Below are positions 53,144 to 61,415 of a stretch of 64,000 nucleotides of DNA, piece by piece (position 1 is the stretch's first letter; every line of letters starts with the position of its first letter). Both the position numbers and the translations under genes were made by a program. Under the pieces are notes generated by a model, which made no database searches, had not been told where the DNA came from, and was given only the letters and a program-made list of their open reading frames with translations. Source of the DNA: CAIWHR01 sp963816925 (lineage in GTDB: Bacteria; Pseudomonadota; Gammaproteobacteria; Burkholderiales; Casimicrobiaceae); assembly GCA_963816925.1 (NCBI GenBank), contig CAWFMY010000009.1, forward strand, positions 62,001 through 126,000, written 5' to 3'.

Positions 53144-53935
53144 ATGAACCGCCTCGTGCTGCCGCTCGTCCTCCTGCTCGCGATTGCCGCCGCCGTGGCC
53201 GCCGCGTGGTTCCTGCTCGACCGCGGCTTCCGGGAATCGGGCACGGTGCGCGGCGGGGAGATGACCACCGAGCAGCGGCCCCTGCCGCCGTTTACCCGCC
53301 TTGACGTCGGCGGCATGGCGGACATCACGCTGGTCCAGGGCACGACCGAATCCGTGACCATCGAAGCGCCGGCGAAGCAGATGGCCAGAATTCGCCTGGA
53401 CGTCCGCGACGGCACGCTGCGGGTGGCGAACGGCGGCTCGAGCAACTTCTTCGGTTTCCTGTTCGGCGGCAATGCGCGGCCGGTACGGTTGACGATCACG
53501 TTCCGCGAATTGAATGCGGTCGAGGTCTCGGGCACGGTCAAGCTTCGCGCCGACGGATGGAAGGGCGAGAAGCTTGCGCTCGCGGTCTCCGGCGAAGGCG
53601 TGATACGGATCGCCGGCCTCGACGTCAACGAACTGGCGATCGCCGCCTCCGGTGCGGTAAAGGCGGACGTCGCGGGCCGCGCGACCGATCAGCGGATCGC
53701 CATTTCCGGCGCGGGCGACTACCGGGCCTCCGGGCTCGTGAGCGACAACGCGAAAGTGGCCGTGAGCGGCGCCGGCAAGGTCTTCGTCAACGCGGCGAAG
53801 ACGCTGAAGGTCTCGATCTCGGGTGCCGGCAGCGTCGACTACCTCGGCGACCCGAAGGTCACGCAGGACATCAGCGGCATGGGACGGGTCAAGCGCCGCG
53901 AGTCCGCGCGCGAGGCCTTTCCCGCAATAGCGTAG
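53144..53935 (+). CDS. DUF2807 (GIN/head domain) family protein
   Basis: 263 aa. N-terminal helix MNRLVLPLVLLLAIAAAVAAAWFLL anchors or exports it. Then a repetitive beta-solenoid-like domain: FTRLDVGGMADITLVQGTTESVTIEAP, LNAVEVSGTVKLRADGW, LALAVSGEGVIRIAGLDVNELAIAASGAVKADVAG, QRIAISGAGDYRASGL, AKVAVSGAGKVFVNAAK, LKVSISGAGSVDYLGDP; the recurring [IV]SG[AE]G with about 20-residue spacing is the DUF2807 hallmark. Periplasmic or surface location is likely; role unknown. Confidence 0.88.
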   Translation: MNRLVLPLVLLLAIAAAVAAAWFLLDRGFRESGTVRGGEMTTEQRPLPPFTRLDVGGMADITLVQGTTESVTIEAPAKQMARIRLDVRDGTLRVANGGSSNFFGFLFGGNARPVRLTITFRELNAVEVSGTVKLRADGWKGEKLALAVSGEGVIRIAGLDVNELAIAASGAVKADVAGRATDQRIAISGAGDYRASGLVSDNAKVAVSGAGKVFVNAAKTLKVSISGAGSVDYLGDPKVTQDISGMGRVKRRESAREAFPAIA

Positions 53936-53963
53936 CGCGCGGCTCTGCTATTCTGGCGGCGCC

Positions 53964-54692
53964 ATGCCGCCGGTCAGCTATCCCGAGTTCATCGAGCGCC
54001 TCAAGCGCGAACAGGGCCACGATCGCGCGATGGAGGCCGCGATCGGCCGCTATTTCGATCCGGTCGGCGAAATCCTCCGCGCATTCCTGATCCAGAGCGG
54101 GCTCCTCCCTCAGCATTACCTCGTCGACGTCGGCTGTGGCGCAGGGCGACTCGCGAAGCACCTCTCCGATTACCTTGCCGGACCCTACCTCGGCACGGAT
54201 GTCGTGCCCGACCTCGTCGACTACGCGCGCCGGATCGCCGCGCGTCCCGACTGGCGCTTCGAGGCCGTCGGCGAAACCGTGATCCCGGAGCAGGATGCTC
54301 GCGCCGATTTCATCTGCTTCTTCTCGGTGTTCACGCATCTCGCGCAGGTCGACTCGTTTCGCTATCTCAAAGAAGCGGCGCGCGTCGCGCGGCCCGGCGG
54401 GCGCATCGTGTTCACGTTCCTCGAATTTGCCGTCGCCCGGCATTGGTCGTTTTTCGAAACCGCGCTCGACCCCGCGCGGGCCGAGGCGCAGCCGGCGATC
54501 GAATTCGTGTCCCGCGATGCCATCGACGCGTGGACCGCGCATCTTCCGGTGTCGATCGAGGCGATTCACGCGGGCGACGAAGCGCATGTCGAGTTGCCGC
54601 GCCCGGTCGAGTTTCCGGACGGCCTGCGGTTCGAGCGCATGGCGACACTTGGTCCCATCGGGCAGTCGGTGTGCATCCTTCGCAAGCGTTGA
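53964..54692 (+). CDS. Class I SAM-dependent methyltransferase
   Basis: 242 aa: MPPVSYPEFIERLKREQGHDRAMEAAIGRYFD, then motif I YLVDVGCGAGRLAKHLSDYL (~residue 55), TDVVPDLVDYARRIA, FICFFSVFTHLAQVDSFRYLKEAARVARPGGRIVFTFLEF as motifs II and III (~115-150). Methyltransferase_11/25-like. The substrate is unknown. It is followed 28 bases later by a second, larger methyltransferase on the same strand, so the pair may modify one surface polymer or lipid; that is speculation. Confidence 0.88.
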   Translation: MPPVSYPEFIERLKREQGHDRAMEAAIGRYFDPVGEILRAFLIQSGLLPQHYLVDVGCGAGRLAKHLSDYLAGPYLGTDVVPDLVDYARRIAARPDWRFEAVGETVIPEQDARADFICFFSVFTHLAQVDSFRYLKEAARVARPGGRIVFTFLEFAVARHWSFFETALDPARAEAQPAIEFVSRDAIDAWTAHLPVSIEAIHAGDEAHVELPRPVEFPDGLRFERMATLGPIGQSVCILRKR

Positions 54693-54720
54693 CGCGCGCT
54701 CCGCGGATTCGGGGTCCGGG

Positions 54721-55866
54721 TTGACGCCGGTTGGATTTTTCCTCGATATCCCGGTCGCCGACCGCCTCCAGCGGGTCACGCGCTTCGGCGGCTGGTGGCT
54801 GGAAGGGGCGGCCGAGCGAGACTTGGCGCTTTCGCTCGCGATCAATGGTGTCCCCGTCGCGGCACTGCAGCGCATGCAACGTCCCGACGTGGGCCGGGCG
54901 CTGCCGGATGTTCCTCGCGCGGCGATGGCCGGCTTCCTCGGCGATCTCCTGCTGCCGCCCGAATTCGAAGATGGCACGCGACTCGCGGTGGCGGTCTGCG
55001 CAACGGATCGGTCCGGCGAAGTCCGCATACTGCACGAGCGGGAATACATCGTGGAGGGAGCGCATCACGCGACGGCGCCACGAGCACGCGCATTCGACCT
55101 GAACGGGCTGCTGTCCCACCCCGGCGGCGGACCGCTTTGTCTGCGCGAATACGGCATGGCCTCCCTGCACGACGACAAAGCCGTGCCCGTGATCGCGGGT
55201 GTCCCGCATTTTCATCGGCCGGGAGAATTGCCGCTCCTGCGCCTGCTCGACACGCAGCCCACGCATCGGCTCGGCGCCTATGTCGAAAAACTGCTCGCCG
55301 ACATCGACGGCGTGGCCCTCGATTTCGGCGCCGGCGTCCCCGGCCCCGACCGCCTCCGCGCCAATGTCGTCAATCTCGACCTCATCCATTTTCCGAATGT
55401 CGACGTTTGCAGCAGCTATCCGCGGCTGCCGTTCCGCGACGCGGGCTTTGCGCTGGTGTGGAGCCTCGCGACGTTCGAGCACCTGCCCGATCCGCGTGCC
55501 GCGGCGCTGGAAGTCGCCCGGATCCTGGCGCCCGGCGGCCTGTTCTTCGTCGACACCGCGTTCATGCAGCCGCTGCACGGCGATCCCGATCACTACTTCA
55601 ACATGACGATGTCGGGATTGCGCAGGATCCTCGAGGGCTTCGAGATCGTCGACATCGGCGCGAAGATCAATCACACGCCGTCGAAGAGCCTCGCGATGCA
55701 GGTCGAGGCGGTGCTGCCGCTGATGCGCGAAGGGTCCTGGAGCGCTCGGCTGCAGGGGCTGCTGCGCGAACTGCGCGAAAGCGGCGGTGAGCTGGACGAC
55801 GATCTCGGCGTCATCGGGCGCGAAACGCTCGCGGCGGGGTTCTACGCGCTGGCGCGTCGGCACTAG
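54721..55866 (+). CDS. Two-domain protein with C-terminal SAM methyltransferase fold
   Basis: 381 aa from TTG 54721, which follows a G-rich GGGGTCCGGG. Residues 1-~115 form an all-beta-looking domain (PVADRLQRVTRFGGWWLEGAAERDLALSLAINGVPV, LLPPEFEDGTRLAVAVCATDRSGEVRILHEREY) reminiscent of Ig-like domains found on glycan-modifying enzymes. From ~residue 185 a methyltransferase: VALDFGAGVPGPDRLRANVVNLD (motif I, poor in Gly spacing), WSLATFEHLPDPRAAALEVARILAPGGLFFVDT. Function not known; glycan or lipid modification is plausible from the architecture. Confidence 0.75.
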   Translation: MTPVGFFLDIPVADRLQRVTRFGGWWLEGAAERDLALSLAINGVPVAALQRMQRPDVGRALPDVPRAAMAGFLGDLLLPPEFEDGTRLAVAVCATDRSGEVRILHEREYIVEGAHHATAPRARAFDLNGLLSHPGGGPLCLREYGMASLHDDKAVPVIAGVPHFHRPGELPLLRLLDTQPTHRLGAYVEKLLADIDGVALDFGAGVPGPDRLRANVVNLDLIHFPNVDVCSSYPRLPFRDAGFALVWSLATFEHLPDPRAAALEVARILAPGGLFFVDTAFMQPLHGDPDHYFNMTMSGLRRILEGFEIVDIGAKINHTPSKSLAMQVEAVLPLMREGSWSARLQGLLRELRESGGELDDDLGVIGRETLAAGFYALARRH

Positions 55867-55971
55867 TCGCCATACGCGCAGCAACAATATCGGGCGAGCA
55901 AGGACGCCACCGGGAACGGGCACTGTGACACCGGTGCCGGGGATTCTGAAAGGAGCGACGCGGACGCGCGG

Positions 55972-57132
55972 TCAATGCACCGCGGCAGGTCCGGGCAGCG
56001 TGTCGGGCTTGAAGAGCAGCGTGAGGCCCGTCGCAGGATCGCGGTCGGCGTGCACGCCGGCGGCGATCTGCACGTCGGTCACGCGGCAGTCGGCCATGAG
56101 ATCGACCAGCATCGAGGCAACGTCGCCGACGCGGTCGAGCGGGTAAAGCGGGCAGCGAAAGCCTTCGGCGTCCCGCGGCGCGAAGGGGGACGACAGCGAT
56201 AGCCGCAACTCACCGCCGCCCGGCGCATCCGCCGCGCGGTGGGCGCTGATCACGGCCGATGGCTCGCCCACCGACCCGCGCAGCTTGCGGATCGCGTTGC
56301 TGGCGAACATCTGGGCGCCGACTTCGCGCTGGGCCGCGCGTCCCGCGGCAAGTGCTGGAAGCGGCCGCTGCGGCGCGCGCGCGAGCGCGAGCACCGACGT
56401 CGCTCCCACGGCCAGCTGGCGGGAGAGTTCCTTCGTGAACGGAACTCCCCATTTTCGGACTTCATCATCGGCAAGCAGGTCGAGACCGGGCCGCGCGAGC
56501 GCGGAACCCACGAGGAAGCGCAGATGCACGCCTTCCCGGCCGGCCGGGAAGTTCATGGGAGACGGCGGCAGCGCGCGCGGCAAAGGATCGCCGCTTCTGG
56601 ATTCGGGCAATTCCTGCCATGCGAAAATCTCCGGCAGCCGCGGCAGGTCGATCGCATCGGCGCTCACCAGCGCATTGGCGAGCGCAAACGTCTGGCTGCC
56701 GCCAAGCGCACCATGCTCGCGCAGGATCGCGGCCAGCGATTCGGGCGCGCCGAGAATGCCGGGTTGCGCGAGGTCCGTCGTCGCGCCTTCGACTCCGCTC
56801 ACGATCACGATCGGCACCGCGAACACCGTGAGCGCCAGGCCCGCTTCACCTGGCGCGCGACCCTGGCGCCAGACGGCATCGAGCTCGCGCCATAGGTGAC
56901 GCGTCACGGCGACGGAGGGTGCGCCGGCGAACAGCGCGGCAAGCGCGACGCCGCTGGAGGCGAGGTACGCCGCGAGAAAAACGCGGATTTCGCGATCCAG
57001 TGCGTCGCTATGCTGTCGCGTCCCGGCGGCGAGCGCCTCCGTGGCGAGCGCGTAGAGGCGCGCATGCTCCGGCGCGGCGGCATGCGGGTCCGGAAAACCG
57101 CGCGGGTCGGGAAGGACGCTCACGGACGTCAT
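55972..57132 (-). CDS. Hypothetical protein, 386 aa
   Basis: Starts MTSVSVLPDPRGFPDPHAAAPEHARLYALATEALA. Apart from a hydrophobic patch LAAYLASSGVALAALFAG near residue 55, it is soluble with no signal peptide. Segments such as PIVIVSGVEGATTDLAQPGILGAPESLA, PRLPEIFAWQELPES, FLVGSALARPGLDLLADDEVRKWG and YPLDRVGDVASMLVDLMADC look well structured and gene-like, but I recognise no family. It lies just upstream of the SafE-like gene on the same strand (45 bp). Confidence 0.6.
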   Translation of the reverse strand: MTSVSVLPDPRGFPDPHAAAPEHARLYALATEALAAGTRQHSDALDREIRVFLAAYLASSGVALAALFAGAPSVAVTRHLWRELDAVWRQGRAPGEAGLALTVFAVPIVIVSGVEGATTDLAQPGILGAPESLAAILREHGALGGSQTFALANALVSADAIDLPRLPEIFAWQELPESRSGDPLPRALPPSPMNFPAGREGVHLRFLVGSALARPGLDLLADDEVRKWGVPFTKELSRQLAVGATSVLALARAPQRPLPALAAGRAAQREVGAQMFASNAIRKLRGSVGEPSAVISAHRAADAPGGGELRLSLSSPFAPRDAEGFRCPLYPLDRVGDVASMLVDLMADCRVTDVQIAAGVHADRDPATGLTLLFKPDTLPGPAAVH

Positions 57133-57177
57133 CGCCGCCGATTGTAAGCGGATCGGCGCGCCTGCCGTGCGATCGCC

Positions 57178-57909
57178 TCAGAAACAGAACGCGCCTTGCA
57201 TCGCCGAGAGCGATCCGAACAACGCGCGACCGATGCCGACGAAGGCGAACCCCGCGAGCAGCGTCGCCGTGGCGTAGCGCACGGTGCGCGACTTGAGCCA
57301 CGTCCCGGCGTGCGCCACGATCCAGCCCGCGGCAAGCAGGTTGGGCAGCGTGCCGATGCCGAACGCCAGCATCACGCCCGCGCCCTGCAGCGCGCCGCCC
57401 GCGAACAACGCGATCGGCAGCACGCCATAGACGAGTCCGCATGGAACGAGGCCCCAGATCGTGCCGAGCGCGAAGCGGGCCGTCGGATCGTCGCGAGCCA
57501 GAAGCGGCCGCACGGCCGGCAGCACGCGCGCGAACAGCGCCGCGCCCATCCTTTGCAGCGGCACCGTGCCCTTGCCGTTCGCTACGATGGCCAGCGCGAG
57601 CGCAAGCAGGAAGACGTTCGCGATGACATAGAGCACGCGCTGCGCGGCCAGCCAGCCGCCCGCGGACAGCGCCGCGCCACCGGCCCCGCCGGCGATTGCG
57701 CCCAGTAGCACGTACGTGGTGATCCGCCCCAGATTGTAAGGAAGGTCGCGCCGCGCGAGCGCGCGCGCCGGCAGCAGCGGCGCCGTCGGCGGTCGCGCAG
57801 GCCTGCCCGCACCGGAAAGCGCCGTGACGAATCCGCCGCACATCGCGAGGCAATGCGCGCCGCCGAGCAGTCCGGCGAGCATGGCGGCGATCAGCCCGGA
57901 AATGGGCAT
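57178..57909 (-). CDS. Sulfite exporter TauE/SafE-family membrane protein (cbb3-associated type)
   Basis: 243 aa with six to seven helices. MPISGLIAAMLAGLLGGAHCLAMCGGFVTAL has the conserved GGxHCxxMCGG motif (two Cys, one His), typical of the subgroup encoded beside cbb3 oxidase assembly genes and proposed to handle copper or reductant. YNLGRITTYVLLGAIAGGAGG and FALGTIWGLVPCGLVYGVLPIALFAGGALQGAGVMLAFGIGTLPNL (second Cys-containing helix) follow. It stands next to fnr and the cco cluster, supporting a role in cbb3 maturation rather than sulfite export. Confidence 0.88.
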   Translation of the reverse strand: MPISGLIAAMLAGLLGGAHCLAMCGGFVTALSGAGRPARPPTAPLLPARALARRDLPYNLGRITTYVLLGAIAGGAGGAALSAGGWLAAQRVLYVIANVFLLALALAIVANGKGTVPLQRMGAALFARVLPAVRPLLARDDPTARFALGTIWGLVPCGLVYGVLPIALFAGGALQGAGVMLAFGIGTLPNLLAAGWIVAHAGTWLKSRTVRYATATLLAGFAFVGIGRALFGSLSAMQGAFCF

Positions 57910-58054
57910 TCAGCCCGCCGCCGACGACACGGGCGCCCGGCGCGCCGCTCAGGGCGCTACCGCACCAAGGCTGGCCATTGCCCGGGTTTGGCATTACACT
58001 CGCCCGTCGAGACCCCCTCCTCCCCGGCTCATCGAGACGCCCGTCCAAGATGGC

Positions 58055-58852
58055 ATGACGCTCCCCGCGAAGACCCTGCCCGCTAGCGCCGCCTCGCCTT
58101 CGCCGCGCCGGGCCGGAATCGGCACGCCGGCGCCGGTCATCTCGATCCGCGACCTCAAGATCCACTGCTCGACGTGCAGCATGCGCGAGCTGTGCCTTCC
58201 GATGGGGCTCGACGTGGACGACGTCAACCAGGTCGACGCCCTGCTCGGCGCCCGCGTCAAGCTGCGCAAGGGCGACGCGCTTTATCGCACCGGAGAGGCG
58301 TTCACCGCGCTGTATGCGATTCGGATCGGCTCGCTCAAGACGACGGTCCTGGCCGAGGATGGCCGCGAGCAGGTGTCCGGTTACCACATGCTGGGCGACA
58401 TCATCGGGCTCGACGGCATCGGCACCGAGAAACACGGCTGCCAGGCGACGGCGCTCGAGGACACCGAGGTCTGCGTCGTGCCGTTCGAGCGCCTGGAAGA
58501 CGTCGCGCGCGCCGTGCCGCCGCTCCAGCACAACCTGCACCGCCTGCTGTCGAAGGAGATCTCGCGCGACCAGAACGTCATGCTGCTGCTCGGCAGCATG
58601 CGCGCCGAGGAGCGGCTCGCGGTGTTCCTGCTGTCCCTCGCCGAACGCTACAAGCGACGCGGCTATTCGTCCACCGAGTTCGTCCTGCGGATGACGCGCG
58701 AGGAAATCGGCAGCTATCTCGGCCTCAAGCTCGAAACCGTGAGCCGCCTGTTCTCGCGGTTCCAGGACGAGGGCCTGATCCAGGTGCAGGGCCGCGCGGT
58801 CAAGCTGCTCGATCCGGCCGCATTGAAGCAGCTCATCGGGCAGCGGGGCTAG
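58055..58852 (+). CDS. fnr: Fnr/FixK-type oxygen-sensing transcription regulator
   Basis: CRP-superfamily activator of anaerobic/microaerobic genes. 265 aa from ATG 58055. The [4Fe-4S] ligands look complete: HCSTCSMRELC (C-x2-C-x5-C, ~residue 40) and a distal Cys in EKHGCQATALED. The cyclic-nucleotide-like beta roll follows (GDALYRTGEAFTALYAIRIGSLK), then a dimer helix and a winged helix with MTREEIGSYLGLKLETVSRLFSRF, whose E-x2-S-R recognition motif is that of Fnr (TTGAT half-site). It lies beside the cbb3 operon, a known Fnr target in proteobacteria. Confidence 0.95.
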   Translation: MTLPAKTLPASAASPSPRRAGIGTPAPVISIRDLKIHCSTCSMRELCLPMGLDVDDVNQVDALLGARVKLRKGDALYRTGEAFTALYAIRIGSLKTTVLAEDGREQVSGYHMLGDIIGLDGIGTEKHGCQATALEDTEVCVVPFERLEDVARAVPPLQHNLHRLLSKEISRDQNVMLLLGSMRAEERLAVFLLSLAERYKRRGYSSTEFVLRMTREEIGSYLGLKLETVSRLFSRFQDEGLIQVQGRAVKLLDPAALKQLIGQRG

Positions 58853-58923
58853 CGGCGAGCCTGGGCCCCCTGCCGGAGGCACGGGGGAGCGAGCAAACGC
58901 GAGTCGACGCAACAGGCCGACCC
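58853..58923. repeat. Dispersed 3'-end repeat, copy at fnr
   Basis: Reverse complement of 31387-31456 with few mismatches: CGGCGAGCC at the left, GGGGGAGCGAGCAAACGCGA and GTCGACGCAACAGGCCGACCC at the right. It starts directly after the fnr stop codon, between two convergent genes. Confidence 0.8.
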
Positions 58924-58931
58924 AAGCGGCA

Positions 58932-59279
58932 TCACGATTCATTGGGCGAGACGGAGACCGCGCGCTGGCATGTGTCGGCGTCCTCGCGCTTGGGGCAACC
59001 CTCGGGGCGCGCCGTGGGCTCGACCGGGCAGCGGTTGACTTCCCAGGGCGAGCGCTCGAGGAACACGGTGAGCGCCGACGACGCGATGCCGAGCCCCCAG
59101 AATCCGAAGAACCCCATCGTGTAGATCGCCGACCGCGACCACTCGAGCGGCGCCCCGAAGAAATGCAGGTCGAACGGGTCGAAAACCGTGAAAAAGATCG
59201 CTTCCGCCACGCCCGCGACCAGGAACGCCGGCCAGATCACCCACATCAGTCGCTGCGCGAAATTTCCGTAAGTGTCCAT
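58932..59279 (-). CDS. Small hypothetical membrane protein of the cbb3 cluster
   Basis: 115 aa. MDTYGNFAQRLMWVIWPAFLVAGVAEAIFFTVF and AIYTMGFFGFWGLGIASSALTVFLE are two membrane helices; the C-terminal tail is Cys-containing and polar (NRCPVEPTARPEGCPKREDADTC), with three Cys that could bind metal or form disulfides. Located 49 bases after fixH on the same strand; similar two-helix proteins are often encoded at the end of betaproteobacterial cco clusters. Function unknown. Confidence 0.7.
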   Translation of the reverse strand: MDTYGNFAQRLMWVIWPAFLVAGVAEAIFFTVFDPFDLHFFGAPLEWSRSAIYTMGFFGFWGLGIASSALTVFLERSPWEVNRCPVEPTARPEGCPKREDADTCQRAVSVSPNES

Positions 59280-59328
59280 CGCCGCCTCGTCGATTCCCGT
59301 GTTCGTTGCGTCGGCGCGCGTTGCGCCG

Positions 59329-59850
59329 TTACTCCGCCGACCGCCCCGCGCCGATCCTCACCTCGCCCAGGCCATCGGCGACGGGAACGGTCGGCAGCTT
59401 CCACGCGTCGGTCTCGATGCTGACGAGCCAGCGACCCGCGGGACGCGGCGCGATCGTGCCGACGTAGGCGCCATTCGGCCCGAGGGTCAGCGTGACGACC
59501 CGGTCCTGTCCGGCGCGTGTCGGATGCGTGACGAGCACACGGACCGCGGTCGGCGCCGCCGCGGGATCCGCGAACCCGGTCATCGCCAGTGTCGCCGCGC
59601 CATCCGCGTCGACCCGGAGCACGGCGGCAAGATGCATCGCATCGGCACGCGACGTGCGGTCGATCTCCTTGTTGATCAGCAACCCGCGCTTGTAATAGTC
59701 GTCGGCGATGACGCCGTCGTCGGTGGCGGCGGCGAGCCAGGCGGTGAACAGCGCCGCGACCACGACGATGGCAGGACCCGCGATCAGCAGCCAGGGCCAG
59801 CGCTGCCGGTACCAGGGCACGTCGGGGAAACGAATGGCGTCGGTCGTCAT
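59329..59850 (-). CDS. fixH: FixH family cbb3 oxidase accessory protein (CcoH)
   Basis: 173 aa from ATG 59850 (MTTDAIRFPDVPWYRQRWPW). One membrane helix LLIAGPAIVVVAALFTAWLA, then the FixH core ADDYYKRGLLINKEIDRTSRAD (YYKxGxxIN is diagnostic) and an immunoglobulin-like periplasmic part ending RWLVSIETDAWKLPT. Known members are needed for stable cbb3 assembly. It is 10 bases behind ccoG. Confidence 0.93.
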   Translation of the reverse strand: MTTDAIRFPDVPWYRQRWPWLLIAGPAIVVVAALFTAWLAAATDDGVIADDYYKRGLLINKEIDRTSRADAMHLAAVLRVDADGAATLAMTGFADPAAAPTAVRVLVTHPTRAGQDRVVTLTLGPNGAYVGTIAPRPAGRWLVSIETDAWKLPTVPVADGLGEVRIGAGRSAE

Positions 59851-59860
59851 CAGGGAATCC

Positions 59861-61303
59861 TCAGCGGGGCAGCATGAACGTCGACTTCTCGCGGCGCACG
59901 AGCTTCGGCTCGTCGGTCGACTGCACCACGATTTCGATGGGATGGGAACCGGGCGTGCCGGCATCGACCGGAACCTGCAGCCGCACCGGGACGAGCCGCG
60001 TGCCCGCAGCCCCGACGGCAATCGGCTGCTCCACGCCGGCGACCGTGACGTCGGGCAGCCCGGTGGCGGCTATGGTGAACGTCCGCGCCGACTCGTCGGT
60101 GTTCATGATCTGGACGCGATAGACGTTCTCGATGACGCCTGGCGCCGACTCGCGGGCGAGCGCGCCGCGATCGCGGATCACGTCGACTTTGAGCGGATTG
60201 CGCAGCGCGAGCGAGACGCCGATCGCCGCCACGATGACGACGAGCACGCCGGTGTAAATTGCGGTGCGCGGACGCAGCATGCGCTTCAGCATCGCGGCAC
60301 GGTCGAGATGCCCCTCCAGCGCGTTTTCCGACGCGTAGCGAATCAGGCCCTTCGGGTAGCCCATCCGGTCCATCACCTGGTCGCAGCCGTCGATGCACGC
60401 GGCGCAGCCGATGCATTCGTACTGCAGCCCCTTTCTGATGTCGATGCCGGTCGGGCAGACCTGGACGCAGATGTTGCAGTCGACGCAATCGCCGAGACCC
60501 GCGCTCTTCGGATCCGCCTTGCGGCTGCGCGGTCCGCGCGGTTCGCCGCGTTCGCGGTCATAGGCGATGATCAGCGTGTCGCGGTCGAACATCGCCGACT
60601 GGAAGCGGGCGTACGGGCACATGTACTTGCAGACCTGCTCGCGCATGAATCCGGCGTTGCCGTATGTCGCGAAGCCGTAGAACAGGATCCAGAACGCTTC
60701 CCAGGGACCGAGCTGCCACGTGATCGCCCGGATGCCGAGGCCGCGGATCGGCGAAAAGTAACCGACGAACGTGTACCCGGTCCACAGCGCGATCGCGAGC
60801 CAGGCGACATGCTTGACGGCCTTGACGACGAACTTCTCGAGCGAAAGCGCCGATCCGTCGAGTTTCATCCGCGCGACGCGCTCGCCCTCGATCTTCTTCT
60901 CGATCCACATGAAGATTTCCGTGTAGACCGTCTGCGGGCATGCGTAGCCGCACCAGAGCCGTCCGGCGACCGCCGTGAACAGGAACAGCGCGAACGCCGC
61001 AATGATGAGCAGGGCCGTGAGGTAGATCACGTCCTGCGGCCAGAGCACCAGCCCGAAGATGTAGAACTTCCGCTCGGCGATCTCGAAGAGCACCGCCTGG
61101 CGCCCGTTCCAGGCGAGCCATGGCACGCCGTAGAAAACGAGCTGCGTCGCGAAGACGAGGCCCCAGCGCCAGCGCGCGAACCCGCCGTGCACCGCGCGCA
61201 CGTAGATCTTCTTGCGGATCTCGAGGAGCGAAACCTCCTCGTCGGCCGCCGCCGGCGCCGGCGCGGGAACGATGGGGATCACGGAAGGGTCGTTGGCGTT
61301 CAT
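59861..61303 (-). CDS. ccoG: Cytochrome c oxidase accessory protein CcoG (FixG/RdxA)
   Basis: Polyferredoxin-like membrane protein; in Rhodobacter it acts as a cupric reductase for cbb3 copper supply. 480 aa from ATG 61303 (MNANDPSVIPIVPAPAP). LWCGYACPQTVYTEIFMWIEK (CxxxCP motif ~95), several helices, FMREQVCKYMCPYARFQSAMFD, then two [4Fe-4S] ferredoxin motifs CVDCNICVQVCPTGIDIR and CIGCAACIDGCDQVMDRMGYP (~270-300), a last helix and a C-terminal Ig-like FixG domain. It is separated from ccoP by 112 bp. Confidence 0.96.
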   Translation of the reverse strand: MNANDPSVIPIVPAPAPAAADEEVSLLEIRKKIYVRAVHGGFARWRWGLVFATQLVFYGVPWLAWNGRQAVLFEIAERKFYIFGLVLWPQDVIYLTALLIIAAFALFLFTAVAGRLWCGYACPQTVYTEIFMWIEKKIEGERVARMKLDGSALSLEKFVVKAVKHVAWLAIALWTGYTFVGYFSPIRGLGIRAITWQLGPWEAFWILFYGFATYGNAGFMREQVCKYMCPYARFQSAMFDRDTLIIAYDRERGEPRGPRSRKADPKSAGLGDCVDCNICVQVCPTGIDIRKGLQYECIGCAACIDGCDQVMDRMGYPKGLIRYASENALEGHLDRAAMLKRMLRPRTAIYTGVLVVIVAAIGVSLALRNPLKVDVIRDRGALARESAPGVIENVYRVQIMNTDESARTFTIAATGLPDVTVAGVEQPIAVGAAGTRLVPVRLQVPVDAGTPGSHPIEIVVQSTDEPKLVRREKSTFMLPR

Positions 61304-61415
61304 TTCGGCAGATCCGGCCAAAGCGCCAATTCAGGACAGTACACGAAGCGCGAGCGCGCGCTCAAAACACCCACCGCGGTCGCGGTCATTCCCGTGGCCG
61401 CGACGGCGCGAAGCG

